A stretch of 64,000 nt of DNA, taken from positions 97,791 through 161,790 of the forward strand of contig DURM01000064.1 in the NCBI GenBank assembly GCA_012837335.1, in the 5' to 3' direction. Position numbers and translations under genes: made by a program. Within the stretch, counting starts at the first letter, position 1. The number at the start of each line of letters is the position of its first letter. The DNA comes from Bacillota bacterium. Lineage in GTDB: Bacteria > Bacillota > Limnochordia > Darwinibacteriales > DTU012. A model generated the notes under the pieces. It searched no databases and was not told the DNA's origin. It saw only the letters and a list, made by a program, of their open reading frames with translations. Positions 1-8,465 of the stretch are shown piece by piece.

Positions 1-270
1 ACCTGCGGCCGCACCAAAATCAATCTAGAGAAAATAGCTGAAGAAGTTGAGGAGAAACTGAGCAATCTTACCAAACCGCTGAAAATTGCTGTTATGGGCT
101 GTGAAGTTAATGGTCCGGGAGAGGCCAAGCAAGCAGATCTGGGCATTGCCGGCGGCAATGGTGTAGGATTGATCTTTCGCAAAGGTAAGGTAATCCGTAA
201 AGTTGCTGAGGAAGAGCTGGTCAACGCCTTAGTAGCTGAAGCGCTAAAACTAGAACAGGAAGTTCAGTAG
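1..270 (+). CDS. ispG: IspG (GcpE), C-terminal end, cut by window edge
   Basis: This is the last 89 residues of 4-hydroxy-3-methylbut-2-enyl diphosphate synthase, the iron-sulfur enzyme of the MEP isoprenoid pathway. The visible part begins with TCGRT, the end of the family's CPxCGRT cysteine motif, and continues to AVMGCEVNGPGEA, which holds another cluster cysteine, then ADLGIAGG. The start lies left of the window. It ends 9 bases before proS, and the ispG-proS-polC order is usual in Bacillota, so the genes are probably co-transcribed. Confidence 0.95.
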   Translation, partial: TCGRTKINLEKIAEEVEEKLSNLTKPLKIAVMGCEVNGPGEAKQADLGIAGGNGVGLIFRKGKVIRKVAEEELVNALVAEALKLEQEVQ

Positions 271-279
271 GGGGTTCGT

Positions 280-1983
280 TTGGACATGCGTGTTACTCAA
301 ATATATGCTCCAACACTTAGAGAAGTGCCTGCAGAAGCAGAATTAATCAGCCACCAGTTTATGCTGCGCGCCGGACTGATGCGCAGAGCAGCATCGGGAG
401 TCTATACCTATCTGCCGCTTGGTGTGCGGGTGCTGCAGAAAATTATGAGTATTATTCGGGAAGAGTTGAATAAAGCAGGCGGACAGGAAGTTATGCTGCC
501 GATTATCCAGCCTGCCGAGCTGTGGCAGGAGTCAGGCCGGTGGAATGACTATGGTGATGAAATGTTTCGTCTCAAGGATCGCCACGACCGGGAATTTTGT
601 CTTGGTCCCACCCATGAAGAAATCGTTACTGCCTTAGTTCGGGCTGATGTGCGTTCCTATAAACAACTGCCGCTGATGCTTTACCAGATTCAAAACAAGT
701 ATCGCGATGAAATTAGACCGCGCTTCGGAGTGATCCGCAGCCGCGAGTTTATTATGAAGGACCTCTACTCCTTTGATCGGGATGAGGAAGGGCTCGATCA
801 GAGCTATCAGGCAATGTACGATGCATATACCCGCATTTTCACCCGCTGCGGATTAGAAACTCGACCGGTAGAAGCTGATACCGGTGCAATCGGCGGCGAT
901 AATTCCCATGAATTTATGGTATTAGGCGATGCGGGCGAAGATTTGGTTGTCTACTGTCAGGACTGCGATTACGCCGCCAATGTGGAGCAAGCAGAATGCG
1001 CTCCTTATGAAGCTGAGTCCGGCGAGATGCTGTCTTTAGAGGAGATTGCTACTCCCAATGTGACTACCATTGATAAACTGGTTGAGCTGTTAGGAATTGA
1101 AGGCAGCCGTTTGATCAAAACCATGATCTACCTTGCAGATGACCAACCGATAGCGGTCCTAGTAAGCGGCGATAATAACATTAACGAAATCAAACTTAAA
1201 AAAGTACTTAAATGCGAGAATCTAGTCCTAGCAGACAGTAGAACTATTGAAGAGGTGACTGGAGCTCCTGTGGGTTTTGCCGGACCAATCGGCCTGGAAA
1301 TTCCCATTGTCGCTGACTATTCCGTAATCGGGCTGGTAAATGCGGTCGCAGGAGCAAATAAAAAAGATACCCATATTGCTAACGTTAACATCAACCGCGA
1401 CTACAAAGCAGCTGTAACTGCAGATATTAGAGAAGCGCGCGAAGGAGATAAGTGCGTCCGGTGTGGAGGAACGCTCACCAGTGCCCGGGGGACCGAAGTA
1501 GGGCAGGTATTCAAGTTGGGAACCAGGTATTCCCAGACTTTGAAAGCCAACTTTGTTGATGAGAACGGAAAAGAGCAGCCGATCATTATGGGCTGCTATG
1601 GCATTGGTGTAAGCCGGACCATGGCAGCCATTATTGAACAGCACCATGATGAGGACGGCATCTGCTGGCCAGTCAGTGTGGCGCCATATCACGTGATCAT
1701 AGTTCCGGTCAGCTATAAAGATACAGAACAAAGAGAGGCTGCGGAAAAACTCTACAATGAGTTGACTCAAGCAGGGGTTGAAGTAATTCTGGATGACCGC
1801 GATGAGCGTCCGGGTGTTAAATTTAAAGACGCAGATTTGATCGGATATCCAGTCAGAATTACCGTCGGTCCCAGACAGCTAAAGGAAGGCAATGTTGAGC
1901 TGTATATCCGCAGTTCGAAAACTCAGGTTGTGATTCCCATATCCGAAGTTGAGCAGCAGGTAAAATCCATATTGAACCGTTAG
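280..1983 (+). CDS. proS: Prolyl-tRNA synthetase, bacterial type with editing domain
   Basis: Charges tRNA-Pro with proline in the cytoplasm. The 567 residues match the usual length of the bacterial form. The class II core covers about residues 1-220, with motif 2 near residues 142-165 (RPRFGVIRSREFIMKDLYSF). An inserted editing (INS) domain that removes mischarged alanine lies at about 225-410. Motif 3 follows near 438 (GIGVSRTMAAIIEQ), and the anticodon-binding domain occupies about the last 95 residues. The TTG at 280 has a GGGGG ribosome site 5 bases upstream. An ATG two codons later (286) is an equally possible start. Confidence 0.96.
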   Translation: MDMRVTQIYAPTLREVPAEAELISHQFMLRAGLMRRAASGVYTYLPLGVRVLQKIMSIIREELNKAGGQEVMLPIIQPAELWQESGRWNDYGDEMFRLKDRHDREFCLGPTHEEIVTALVRADVRSYKQLPLMLYQIQNKYRDEIRPRFGVIRSREFIMKDLYSFDRDEEGLDQSYQAMYDAYTRIFTRCGLETRPVEADTGAIGGDNSHEFMVLGDAGEDLVVYCQDCDYAANVEQAECAPYEAESGEMLSLEEIATPNVTTIDKLVELLGIEGSRLIKTMIYLADDQPIAVLVSGDNNINEIKLKKVLKCENLVLADSRTIEEVTGAPVGFAGPIGLEIPIVADYSVIGLVNAVAGANKKDTHIANVNINRDYKAAVTADIREAREGDKCVRCGGTLTSARGTEVGQVFKLGTRYSQTLKANFVDENGKEQPIIMGCYGIGVSRTMAAIIEQHHDEDGICWPVSVAPYHVIIVPVSYKDTEQREAAEKLYNELTQAGVEVILDDRDERPGVKFKDADLIGYPVRITVGPRQLKEGNVELYIRSSKTQVVIPISEVEQQVKSILNR

Positions 1984-1993
1984 GAGAATGATT

Positions 1994-2620
1994 ATGAAAG
2001 TTGCTGCAATTGTACCAGCTTACAATGAAGAGCGGACTGTTGGTACGGTTGTTTCAGCACTGTTAAGTTCACCGCTGATTGATGAAATAATTGTGGTCAG
2101 CGATGGTTCGCAGGATCGCACTGCTGAAGCTGCGCGAAAAGCAGGAGCAAAAGTATTAGAGCTGGAAGAAAATGTTGGCAAAGGTGGAGCGATGCTGGCT
2201 GGTACCAAAAATACTGATGCAGATGTGTTTTTGTTTATCGATGCCGACCTAGTCGGTTTAAATAAAAAGCACATTGCCGGTCTGCTGGGCCCCATCATTC
2301 ATCAGAGGGCGGAAATGACGGTCGGGGTATTTGACCATGGTCGACTAGCTACTGATTTAGCCCAAAAAATCACTCCATTTTTATCGGGGCAGAGGGCTGT
2401 AACCAGAAGTTTCTTCCTGCAGATACCTGAATTGGAAAACAGCCGCTACGGGGTTGAGATGGCTCTATCTCGCTATGCTCGCCACCAGCATGCTAGAGTT
2501 GAAACGGTTCCGCTTCCGGATCTTTCCCAGGTAATGAAAGAAGAGAAGCGGGGCTTAATGCGGGGGTTTGCCCAGCGTCTAAAGATGTATTGGGAGATAT
2601 TACGGGCGGTTAAGCTTTAA
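1994..2620 (+). CDS. Family 2 glycosyltransferase
   Basis: A 208-residue GT-A fold glycosyltransferase that would move a sugar from a nucleotide-sugar donor. It opens with the GT2 signature VAAIVPAYNEERT, has VVSDGSQDRT near residue 36, and a DxD-type metal site FIDADLVGL. It has no membrane helix, so it is probably cytosolic. The acceptor is unknown. I chose the ATG at 1994, 7 bases after AGGAG (1982-1986); the ATG at 1988 is too close to that site. It sits between proS and polC, which normally adjoin, so it looks like an insertion into a conserved operon. Confidence 0.85.
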   Translation: MKVAAIVPAYNEERTVGTVVSALLSSPLIDEIIVVSDGSQDRTAEAARKAGAKVLELEENVGKGGAMLAGTKNTDADVFLFIDADLVGLNKKHIAGLLGPIIHQRAEMTVGVFDHGRLATDLAQKITPFLSGQRAVTRSFFLQIPELENSRYGVEMALSRYARHQHARVETVPLPDLSQVMKEEKRGLMRGFAQRLKMYWEILRAVKL

Positions 2621-2643
2621 CTTCCGATATAGGAGGAATAGGA

Positions 2644-5600
2644 TTGGGATCAGTTTATGTGATTAAACCGGATCGCAGAGATTTCCTAGCGAATTTTTCT
2701 CCGGATCCTATCACTGAATCCGTTGAGATCAAGCAGATTGAAGTTGATCCGGTCAACCACAGTTGGAAATTCCTGCTTGTTGGCAGGCGGCAGGGAACTG
2801 CAGAGTTTTGGGATCAATTAGCCAAAGAACTGCAGGCTAAAATCCCCCAGGTAAAACAGGTCGAATTCGTTTGGGAAGAACCGGATCCAACCGACGATCT
2901 CAGTTATATGGATCATGTAATTAAAAACTTCACCCCGCCAGTAATCACTGTTGAAGATCAGCCTGACAAACCGGCCAATGGACGGAGAAGATGGGGGAGA
3001 AGACGGGCTAATCTTGAAGCCGAGATTAATCAGCCGCATATTCCTATTAGAGAGATTGAGATTGAGGAGAACAACATTGCTATTCAAGGTGAGGTTGTCG
3101 CTTTTGATAAACGCAATCTCCGCAGCGGCAAGGTTTTAGTAACTTTCGATGTTTGGGATCACACCGACTCCATAACCTGCAAATTGTTCTTAGATCCTGA
3201 AGATGATGTGCCCGAAATCCATGTCGGCGAGTGGCTGAAAGTGAAAGGCAATGTCCAGTTTCAAAGTTTTGAACAGGAACTGGCGCTGATGGTTAACCAG
3301 TTTAGCCGCGCTGAGCCACCTGCGCCGCTGATGGATAATGCGTCGAAGAAGCGGGTTGAACTCCATCTGCATACAAAAATGAGCGGATTAGACGGAGTAC
3401 TGGATGTGGAGGATGCGGTACGGCAGGCGGCTGCATGGGGCCATGCAGCAGTAGCAATTACTGATCATGGTGTTGTGCAGGCCTTTCCATCAGCCTATTT
3501 TGCCGGTAAAAAACACGGCATCAAGATTATCTACGGCCTTGAAGGTTATCTGATTGACCAAGAAAATGATCGGCCTTATCATATTGTGATATTGGCTAAA
3601 AACCAGGCCGGCTTAAAGAATCTTTATAAGCTGGTTTCTTTTTCGCATATAGATTACTTTTACCGCAGGCCGCGCATCCCCCGCAAAGTGCTGGAGGAGC
3701 ATCGGGAAGGATTGATTATCGGAGCAGCCTGCGAGCAGGGCGAAGTTTATCAAGCCTGTTTAAATCGGGATCCCCGCCTGCGGGAGATTGCCAGTTTCTA
3801 TGATTATCTTGAAATTCAACCTTTAGGAAACAATGAGTTTTTAATTGGCACAAGCCGCGTAAGCACCACCGAAGATTTGAAAGAAATCAATCGCTTAATC
3901 TGCCGAATTGGGGCAGAGCTCAATATACCGGTTGTGGCTACATGTGACGTGCACTTCCTGCGTCCGGAGGATGCGGTATACCGCACAATCTTACTGCGGG
4001 GTCAAGGTTTTGAGGACGCAGAACGGCAGGCTCCGCTCTATTTCCGGACAACAGAAGAGATGCTGGATGAGTTCAGCTATCTGAGCGAAGAATTGGCGTA
4101 CGAAGTAGTTGTGGAGAACTCCAACCGGATTGCCGAGCAAATTGAGGACATTACGCCGATACCCCAAGGTCTGCACCCACCCCATATTCCCGATGCGGAA
4201 GAAAAACTGGAGCAGCTGTGTTACGATACAGCTCGCAAGCTGTATGGTGATCCCCTGCCCCAGCTGGTGGAGGAGCGGCTGAAAAAGGAACTGAAAGCAA
4301 TTATCGGCAATGGTTATGCTGCGCTGTACTGGACAGCTCGTCAGCTGGTGCAGAAATCCGAGTCAGATGGCTACATGGTGGGCTCTCGGGGTTCGGTGGG
4401 CTCATCGTTTGCAGCCTGTATGAGCGGTATTACCGAGGTAAATCCGCTGCCGCCCCATTATCTGTGCCTTGACTGCCACCACCACGAGTTTTTCACTGGC
4501 GGTGAAGTGGGCTCAGGTATCGACCTGCCGCGGAAAGACTGTCCAAACTGCGGCAAGCCGCTGCACAGAGACGGATTTGATATTCCGTTCGAAGTATTTC
4601 TTGGATTTGATGGTGATAAAGTTCCTGATATCGACTTGAATTTCAGCGGTGAATACCAGGCAACTATTCAGAAGTACACTGAAGAGCTGTTCGGTGAAGA
4701 CTATGTGTTCCGGGCAGGAACAGTCGGCACCCTGGCTGATAAAACAGCTTTCGGCTTTGTAAAAAATTACCTGGATGAAACCAACCAAGTTAAACGCAAA
4801 GCGGAAATTAACCGCATGCTGAAAAAACTTGTGGGAGTCAAGCGCACTACTGGTCAGCATCCAGGTGGAATGATTGTCGTGCCGGATGATATGGAGATTT
4901 ACGATTTTACTCCAATCCAGTACCCAGCCAATGACCCGAAGAGCGGGGTAGTGACAACTCACTTCGAGTTCAGCTACATTCACGACAGCCTTGTCAAACT
5001 GGACAACCTCGGCCACAAAGGACCAACCATGATGCGGATGTTTGAGGAATTTACCGATACACGAGTTACCGAAATCCCCATGGATGATCCGGCCACAATG
5101 GCAATCTTTAGGGGTTTAGAATCCTTAGGCGTTACTGAAGAGCAGATCGGCACTCCCATCGGAACTTTGGGAATTCCCGAGTTCGGCACCGACTTTACCC
5201 GCCAGGTTCTAGAGGATATTCTGCCGACAACTTTTGCCGATTTGGTAGCAATCATGGGATTAACCCACGGAACCGATGTATGGCTGAACAATGCCCAGAA
5301 TCTGATCCGGGAGAAAGTCACTGACTTTAAGAATGTTATTGCCTGTCGCGACGATATTATGGTCTATCTGATGCATAAAGGCTTATCTGCAAGCGATGCG
5401 TTTCGCATCATGGAGCAGGTTCGCAAAGGCAGGGGTCTAAGCGAGGATGACATCCAGCTGATGAAGCAGTTTGATGTGCCTGATTGGTATATCGATTCTT
5501 GTTTTAAGATTAAGTACATGTTCCCGAAGGCCCACGCTGTTGCCTATGCGTTTACGGCTTATCGCGCGGCATACTATAAGGTGCATCATCCGGCTGCCTT

Positions 5601-6051
5601 CTACGCTACCTTCCTAAGCGTGGAAATCGATTCGGTTAACGCGGATATAATTGTTCAAGGCGAACAGCATATCCGGGATGAGATTGCCGGTATCGAAGCT
5701 AAAGGTAATGATGCGACCGCAAAAGACGCTGACACAGTCACAATCCTTAAGGCGGTCTTAGAAGCAATCTCAAGAGGGATAGAGTTTCTGCCGGTGGATC
5801 TCTACAAGTCCGATGCTGTGCGGGTGCTTCCGGTCGACGGCAATAAACTGCTTCTACCCCTAGTATCCCTTGACGGGGTAGGTATGAACGCAGCCGCTGC
5901 TATTGCTGAAGCCAGACAAGAGGGAGAGTTTATCTCCATTGAAGATCTGCGCCAGAGAGCCAAAGTGAGCCGCACTGTAATCGAGGCGCTGTCCAATCAT
6001 GGCTGCTTGGAAGGGATGTCTGAAACAAACCAATTGAGTTTATTCGGTTAA
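2644..6051 (+). CDS. polC: DNA polymerase III alpha subunit PolC, lacking the exonuclease domain
   Basis: Replicative polymerase of low-GC Gram-positive type. The TTG start has AGGAGG 7 bases upstream. Order: N-terminal and OB region (about 1-235), PHP domain from about 238 (VELHLHTKMSG, AITDHG), zinc module CLDC...CPNCG near 607-640, and the polymerase core with catalytic PDIDLNFSG near 662 and KLDNLGH. The C-terminus ends in QLSLF, a sliding-clamp motif. The 1135 residues compare with about 1440 for Bacillus PolC. The difference is mainly the DnaQ-type 3'-5' exonuclease normally inserted in PHP: here GLEGYLIDQENDRPYHIV (about 299-316) runs straight across the insertion point. The shortening is in frame. 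PHP ligands look complete, including CDVH where Bacillus has GNVH (from memory). Confidence 0.95.
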   Translation: MGSVYVIKPDRRDFLANFSPDPITESVEIKQIEVDPVNHSWKFLLVGRRQGTAEFWDQLAKELQAKIPQVKQVEFVWEEPDPTDDLSYMDHVIKNFTPPVITVEDQPDKPANGRRRWGRRRANLEAEINQPHIPIREIEIEENNIAIQGEVVAFDKRNLRSGKVLVTFDVWDHTDSITCKLFLDPEDDVPEIHVGEWLKVKGNVQFQSFEQELALMVNQFSRAEPPAPLMDNASKKRVELHLHTKMSGLDGVLDVEDAVRQAAAWGHAAVAITDHGVVQAFPSAYFAGKKHGIKIIYGLEGYLIDQENDRPYHIVILAKNQAGLKNLYKLVSFSHIDYFYRRPRIPRKVLEEHREGLIIGAACEQGEVYQACLNRDPRLREIASFYDYLEIQPLGNNEFLIGTSRVSTTEDLKEINRLICRIGAELNIPVVATCDVHFLRPEDAVYRTILLRGQGFEDAERQAPLYFRTTEEMLDEFSYLSEELAYEVVVENSNRIAEQIEDITPIPQGLHPPHIPDAEEKLEQLCYDTARKLYGDPLPQLVEERLKKELKAIIGNGYAALYWTARQLVQKSESDGYMVGSRGSVGSSFAACMSGITEVNPLPPHYLCLDCHHHEFFTGGEVGSGIDLPRKDCPNCGKPLHRDGFDIPFEVFLGFDGDKVPDIDLNFSGEYQATIQKYTEELFGEDYVFRAGTVGTLADKTAFGFVKNYLDETNQVKRKAEINRMLKKLVGVKRTTGQHPGGMIVVPDDMEIYDFTPIQYPANDPKSGVVTTHFEFSYIHDSLVKLDNLGHKGPTMMRMFEEFTDTRVTEIPMDDPATMAIFRGLESLGVTEEQIGTPIGTLGIPEFGTDFTRQVLEDILPTTFADLVAIMGLTHGTDVWLNNAQNLIREKVTDFKNVIACRDDIMVYLMHKGLSASDAFRIMEQVRKGRGLSEDDIQLMKQFDVPDWYIDSCFKIKYMFPKAHAVAYAFTAYRAAYYKVHHPAAFYATFLSVEIDSVNADIIVQGEQHIRDEIAGIEAKGNDATAKDADTVTILKAVLEAISRGIEFLPVDLYKSDAVRVLPVDGNKLLLPLVSLDGVGMNAAAAIAEARQEGEFISIEDLRQRAKVSRTVIEALSNHGCLEGMSETNQLSLFG

Positions 6052-6070
6052 GGCAGCCGGAAAACAGCAG

Positions 6071-6099
6071 TTGCTTCAATGTTTTGATTATGCTATAAT
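6071..6099 (+). promoter_or_regulatory. Sigma-A promoter of the rimP-nusA operon
   Basis: A perfect -10 box TATAAT (6094-6099) carries an extended TG element (6091-6092). A weak -35, TTGCTT (6071-6076), lies 17 bases upstream. It sits in the 211-base gap between polC and rimP, so the translation-factor operon can be transcribed independently of polC. Confidence 0.75.
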
Positions 6100-6130
6100 A
6101 GGGGTGCCGCAAGAATATTGTCTTTGAAGG

Positions 6131-6160
6131 AGAGTGGGTTTTACCCACTCTTTTACATAT
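6131..6160 (+). terminator. Leader hairpin with weak U-tract before rimP (possible NusA-dependent attenuator)
   Basis: A 9-bp perfect stem AGAGTGGGT / ACCCACTCT (6131-6139 and 6143-6151) with a TTT loop is followed by an interrupted T run (TTTTACATATTTT). It lies downstream of the promoter at 6071-6099 and about 110 bases before rimP, so it is in the operon leader, not at the polC 3' end. In Bacillus subtilis a NusA-dependent terminator in this same leader allows NusA to limit its own synthesis. A weak U-tract fits that class. Confidence 0.7.
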
Positions 6161-6262
6161 TTTACAGCCTGATTCACAGCGATTTACCAAAGTATAATTG
6201 CGAAAGTGCAGGTAAAGATTAACCATACAAGCGTAATATAAATCGTGCGGGAGTGAATTTTA

Positions 6263-6724
6263 ATGAAAAAAGGCGATCTCCTTAAACTGGTATCCGATTG
6301 GATGGACGAGATTATCGAGGGAACGGATCTGGAAGTCGTGGATATCGAGTATGTTAAGGAAGGCGGAACTTACTTCTTGCGGGTATATATAGATAAACCC
6401 GGCGGAGTAAATGTTGATGACTGCCGCGATGTAACATTAAAGCTCAGCGATCTGCTTGACGAAGCGGATCCGATCAGTCATGCGTATACCCTGGAAGTAT
6501 CCTCACCGGGTATTGAGCGTCCACTGAAAAAACCTGAGGATTATGCCCGCTTTATCGGCAGAAAAATAAATGTAAGAACCTATCAAGCAATTGACGGCAG
6601 AAAACAGTTTGAAGGTAAGCTGACTGCTTTTGACTCTGGTATTGTTACCTTGGACATTCAGGGAAAGCAATATGAAATTCCCCATGATCAGATAGCAAAA
6701 GCTCATTTAGCTGTTGAGTTTTAA
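6263..6724 (+). CDS. rimP: Ribosome maturation factor RimP
   Basis: Helps assemble the 30S ribosomal subunit. The 153 residues fit the family. An N-terminal alpha/beta domain carries LEVVDIEYVKEGGTYFLRVY and GVNVDDCRDVT, then EVSSPGIERPLKKPEDYARF, and a C-terminal SH3-like barrel runs from about residue 85. The ATG at 6263 follows a CGGGAG site. It is the first gene of the rimP-nusA-ylxR-ylxQ-infB-rbfA operon. Confidence 0.95.
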   Translation: MKKGDLLKLVSDWMDEIIEGTDLEVVDIEYVKEGGTYFLRVYIDKPGGVNVDDCRDVTLKLSDLLDEADPISHAYTLEVSSPGIERPLKKPEDYARFIGRKINVRTYQAIDGRKQFEGKLTAFDSGIVTLDIQGKQYEIPHDQIAKAHLAVEF

Positions 6725-6743
6725 TACGGGAGGCAAGTTAGAG

Positions 6744-8192
6744 ATGAATCTGGAGTTAATTGGGGCACTCGAAGAATTAGAAAAGGAGCGAGGGATCGCA
6801 AAGGATGTCTTAATTGATGCAATCGAGACAGCCATAGTTTCAGCCTACAAGCGCAATTTTAATCTAAGTTCCAGCGCCAGCGTCAGGGTTGATCTGGACG
6901 AAACTACCGGTGCAATCCATGTATATTCCCGCCGCAGAGTAGTTGATGAAGTCACGGACGACAAACAGGAAATCACACTAGAAGATGCCCAAGAAATCGA
7001 TCCCAACTACGAAGTCGGCGACATTGTAGAAGAGGAAGTAACACCAAAAGATTTTGGACGGATTGCTGCCCAAACAGCTAAGCAGGTAGTTATCCAGCGA
7101 ATTCGGGAAGCAGAGCGCTCAATTGTTTTCAATGAATACGCAAACCGCGCCGGGGATGTTGTAAATGGAATTATTCAGCGTATTGATCACCGAAATGTTA
7201 TAATTGATTTAGGTAAAGTTGAAGCAGTGCTTCCGGTCAGTGAGCAGATACCCGGGGAAAGATATGAGCCGAACCAGCGTATGAAGTTTTACATTAATGA
7301 GGTCAAGCAGTCCAGCCGCGGACCACAAATTTTTCTGTCTCGCACTCATCCCGGTCTGCTGAAATACTTATTTGAGCTTGAAGTTCCTGAAATTCAAGCT
7401 GGCGTGGTTGAAATTAAATCTGTTGCCCGAGAAGCAGGCTTCCGGTCCAAGCTGGCGGTTTTCAGCAGGGATGAAAATGTTGATCCGGTGGGTGCTTGTG
7501 TTGGCAGCAGAGGTATGCGCGTACAGGCTGTAGTGTCCCAACTAAACGGCGAAAAAATTGATATTGTTGCTTGGGTACCAGACGAAGTTCAATTTATCGG
7601 CAACGCTCTCAGTCCGGCAGCAGTTACCAATGTGCTGCTTGATGAAGAAACCAAAACTGCTCGGGTTATTGTTCCGGATGATCAGCTGTCTCTGGCAATC
7701 GGCAAAGAGGGGCAAAATGCTCGTCTAGCAGCGCGATTGACTGGATGGAAAATTGATATCAAGAGCGAGACTCAAGCCGCAGATGAACCGCTGTTCCAGC
7801 CGGAAGCATATGAAAAGACTGCGGAAGTAGAAGAAGCTGATGAGCTGGCCGATTCAGTTTTAGATCCAGATCTGGATCTAGATGCTGCTCCTGTTGAAGA
7901 GATTGATGCTGAGCCAGAGGTGGAAATTGAACAAACTGAGGCGGAATCCGCGGAAACAGTTGAGGATGAACCAAGTCCGGATGAGGTAGCGGCTCTGCTT
8001 GCTAAAATTGGTACTTCTGCTAAACGCAAGAGCTGGGAAGAACGATTTGGTTCTGTTAGCACAGAAGAAACTGCCCAAGAAAAATCTGACTCCGAGTCGG
8101 AGAAACCGAAGCAGAAGAAGAAAAAGGAAAAAGTTATCAAAGACTTTTCCATGCTGACCTTAGAAGATTTTCAATTTGACGAAGAAGATTAA
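6744..8192 (+). CDS. nusA: Transcription factor NusA with long acidic C-terminal tail
   Basis: Binds RNA polymerase and nascent RNA and controls pausing, termination and antitermination. Order: N-terminal polymerase-binding domain (about 1-125), S1 domain (about 135-200), KH1 (about 225-285, with GACVGSRGMRVQAV), KH2 (about 300-338, with LAIGKEGQNARLAARL). I chose the ATG at 6744 because GGGAGG lies 10 bases upstream and the protein then opens MNLELIGALEELEKE, as is typical. After residue 340 comes an unusual tail of about 140 residues, rich in Glu and Asp, then a lysine run (KKKKEK) and an acidic end. Bacillus NusA (371 residues) stops soon after KH2. Confidence 0.95.
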   Translation: MNLELIGALEELEKERGIAKDVLIDAIETAIVSAYKRNFNLSSSASVRVDLDETTGAIHVYSRRRVVDEVTDDKQEITLEDAQEIDPNYEVGDIVEEEVTPKDFGRIAAQTAKQVVIQRIREAERSIVFNEYANRAGDVVNGIIQRIDHRNVIIDLGKVEAVLPVSEQIPGERYEPNQRMKFYINEVKQSSRGPQIFLSRTHPGLLKYLFELEVPEIQAGVVEIKSVAREAGFRSKLAVFSRDENVDPVGACVGSRGMRVQAVVSQLNGEKIDIVAWVPDEVQFIGNALSPAAVTNVLLDEETKTARVIVPDDQLSLAIGKEGQNARLAARLTGWKIDIKSETQAADEPLFQPEAYEKTAEVEEADELADSVLDPDLDLDAAPVEEIDAEPEVEIEQTEAESAETVEDEPSPDEVAALLAKIGTSAKRKSWEERFGSVSTEETAQEKSDSESEKPKQKKKKEKVIKDFSMLTLEDFQFDEED

Positions 8193-8201
8193 GGTGATAG
8201 T

Positions 8202-8465
8202 ATGAAGCCTAAACATGTTCCGATGCGCACCTGTGTAGGCTGTAGAGTTTCACGGCCGAAAAAAGAGCTAATTCGCGTGGTTAGAACACCGGAAGCTAGG
8301 GTTGAACTTGATTTCACGGGCAAGAAATCAGGACGCGGTGCTTATTTATGTCCATCTAAGGAATGTTTGCATAAGGCTGTTAAAGCCGCTCAGCTGGAGC
8401 GGGCTTTAAAAACAAAAATAAGTGATGAAGTAAAAGAGTTATTGGAGCAGCAGTTGGATGGATAA
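8202..8465 (+). CDS. ylxR: YlxR/RnpM, small RNA-binding protein (DUF448)
   Basis: An 87-residue basic protein of the DUF448 family, found between nusA and infB across Gram-positives. It has the family start PMRTCVGCR, the GRGAYLCPSKECL segment with a second cysteine pair, and a basic surface suited to RNA. The Bacillus homologue has been reported to bind and modulate RNase P. The ATG follows a modest AAGGTGATAGT site just after nusA. Its last 8 bases overlap ylxQ, implying coupled translation. Confidence 0.93.
   Translation: MKPKHVPMRTCVGCRVSRPKKELIRVVRTPEARVELDFTGKKSGRGAYLCPSKECLHKAVKAAQLERALKTKISDEVKELLEQQLDG

Noticed and set aside
1228..1770. A 180-codon - strand open frame inside proS
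   Set aside because: It has no family resemblance and no ribosome site, and it lies wholly within a highly conserved gene; treated as a shadow.
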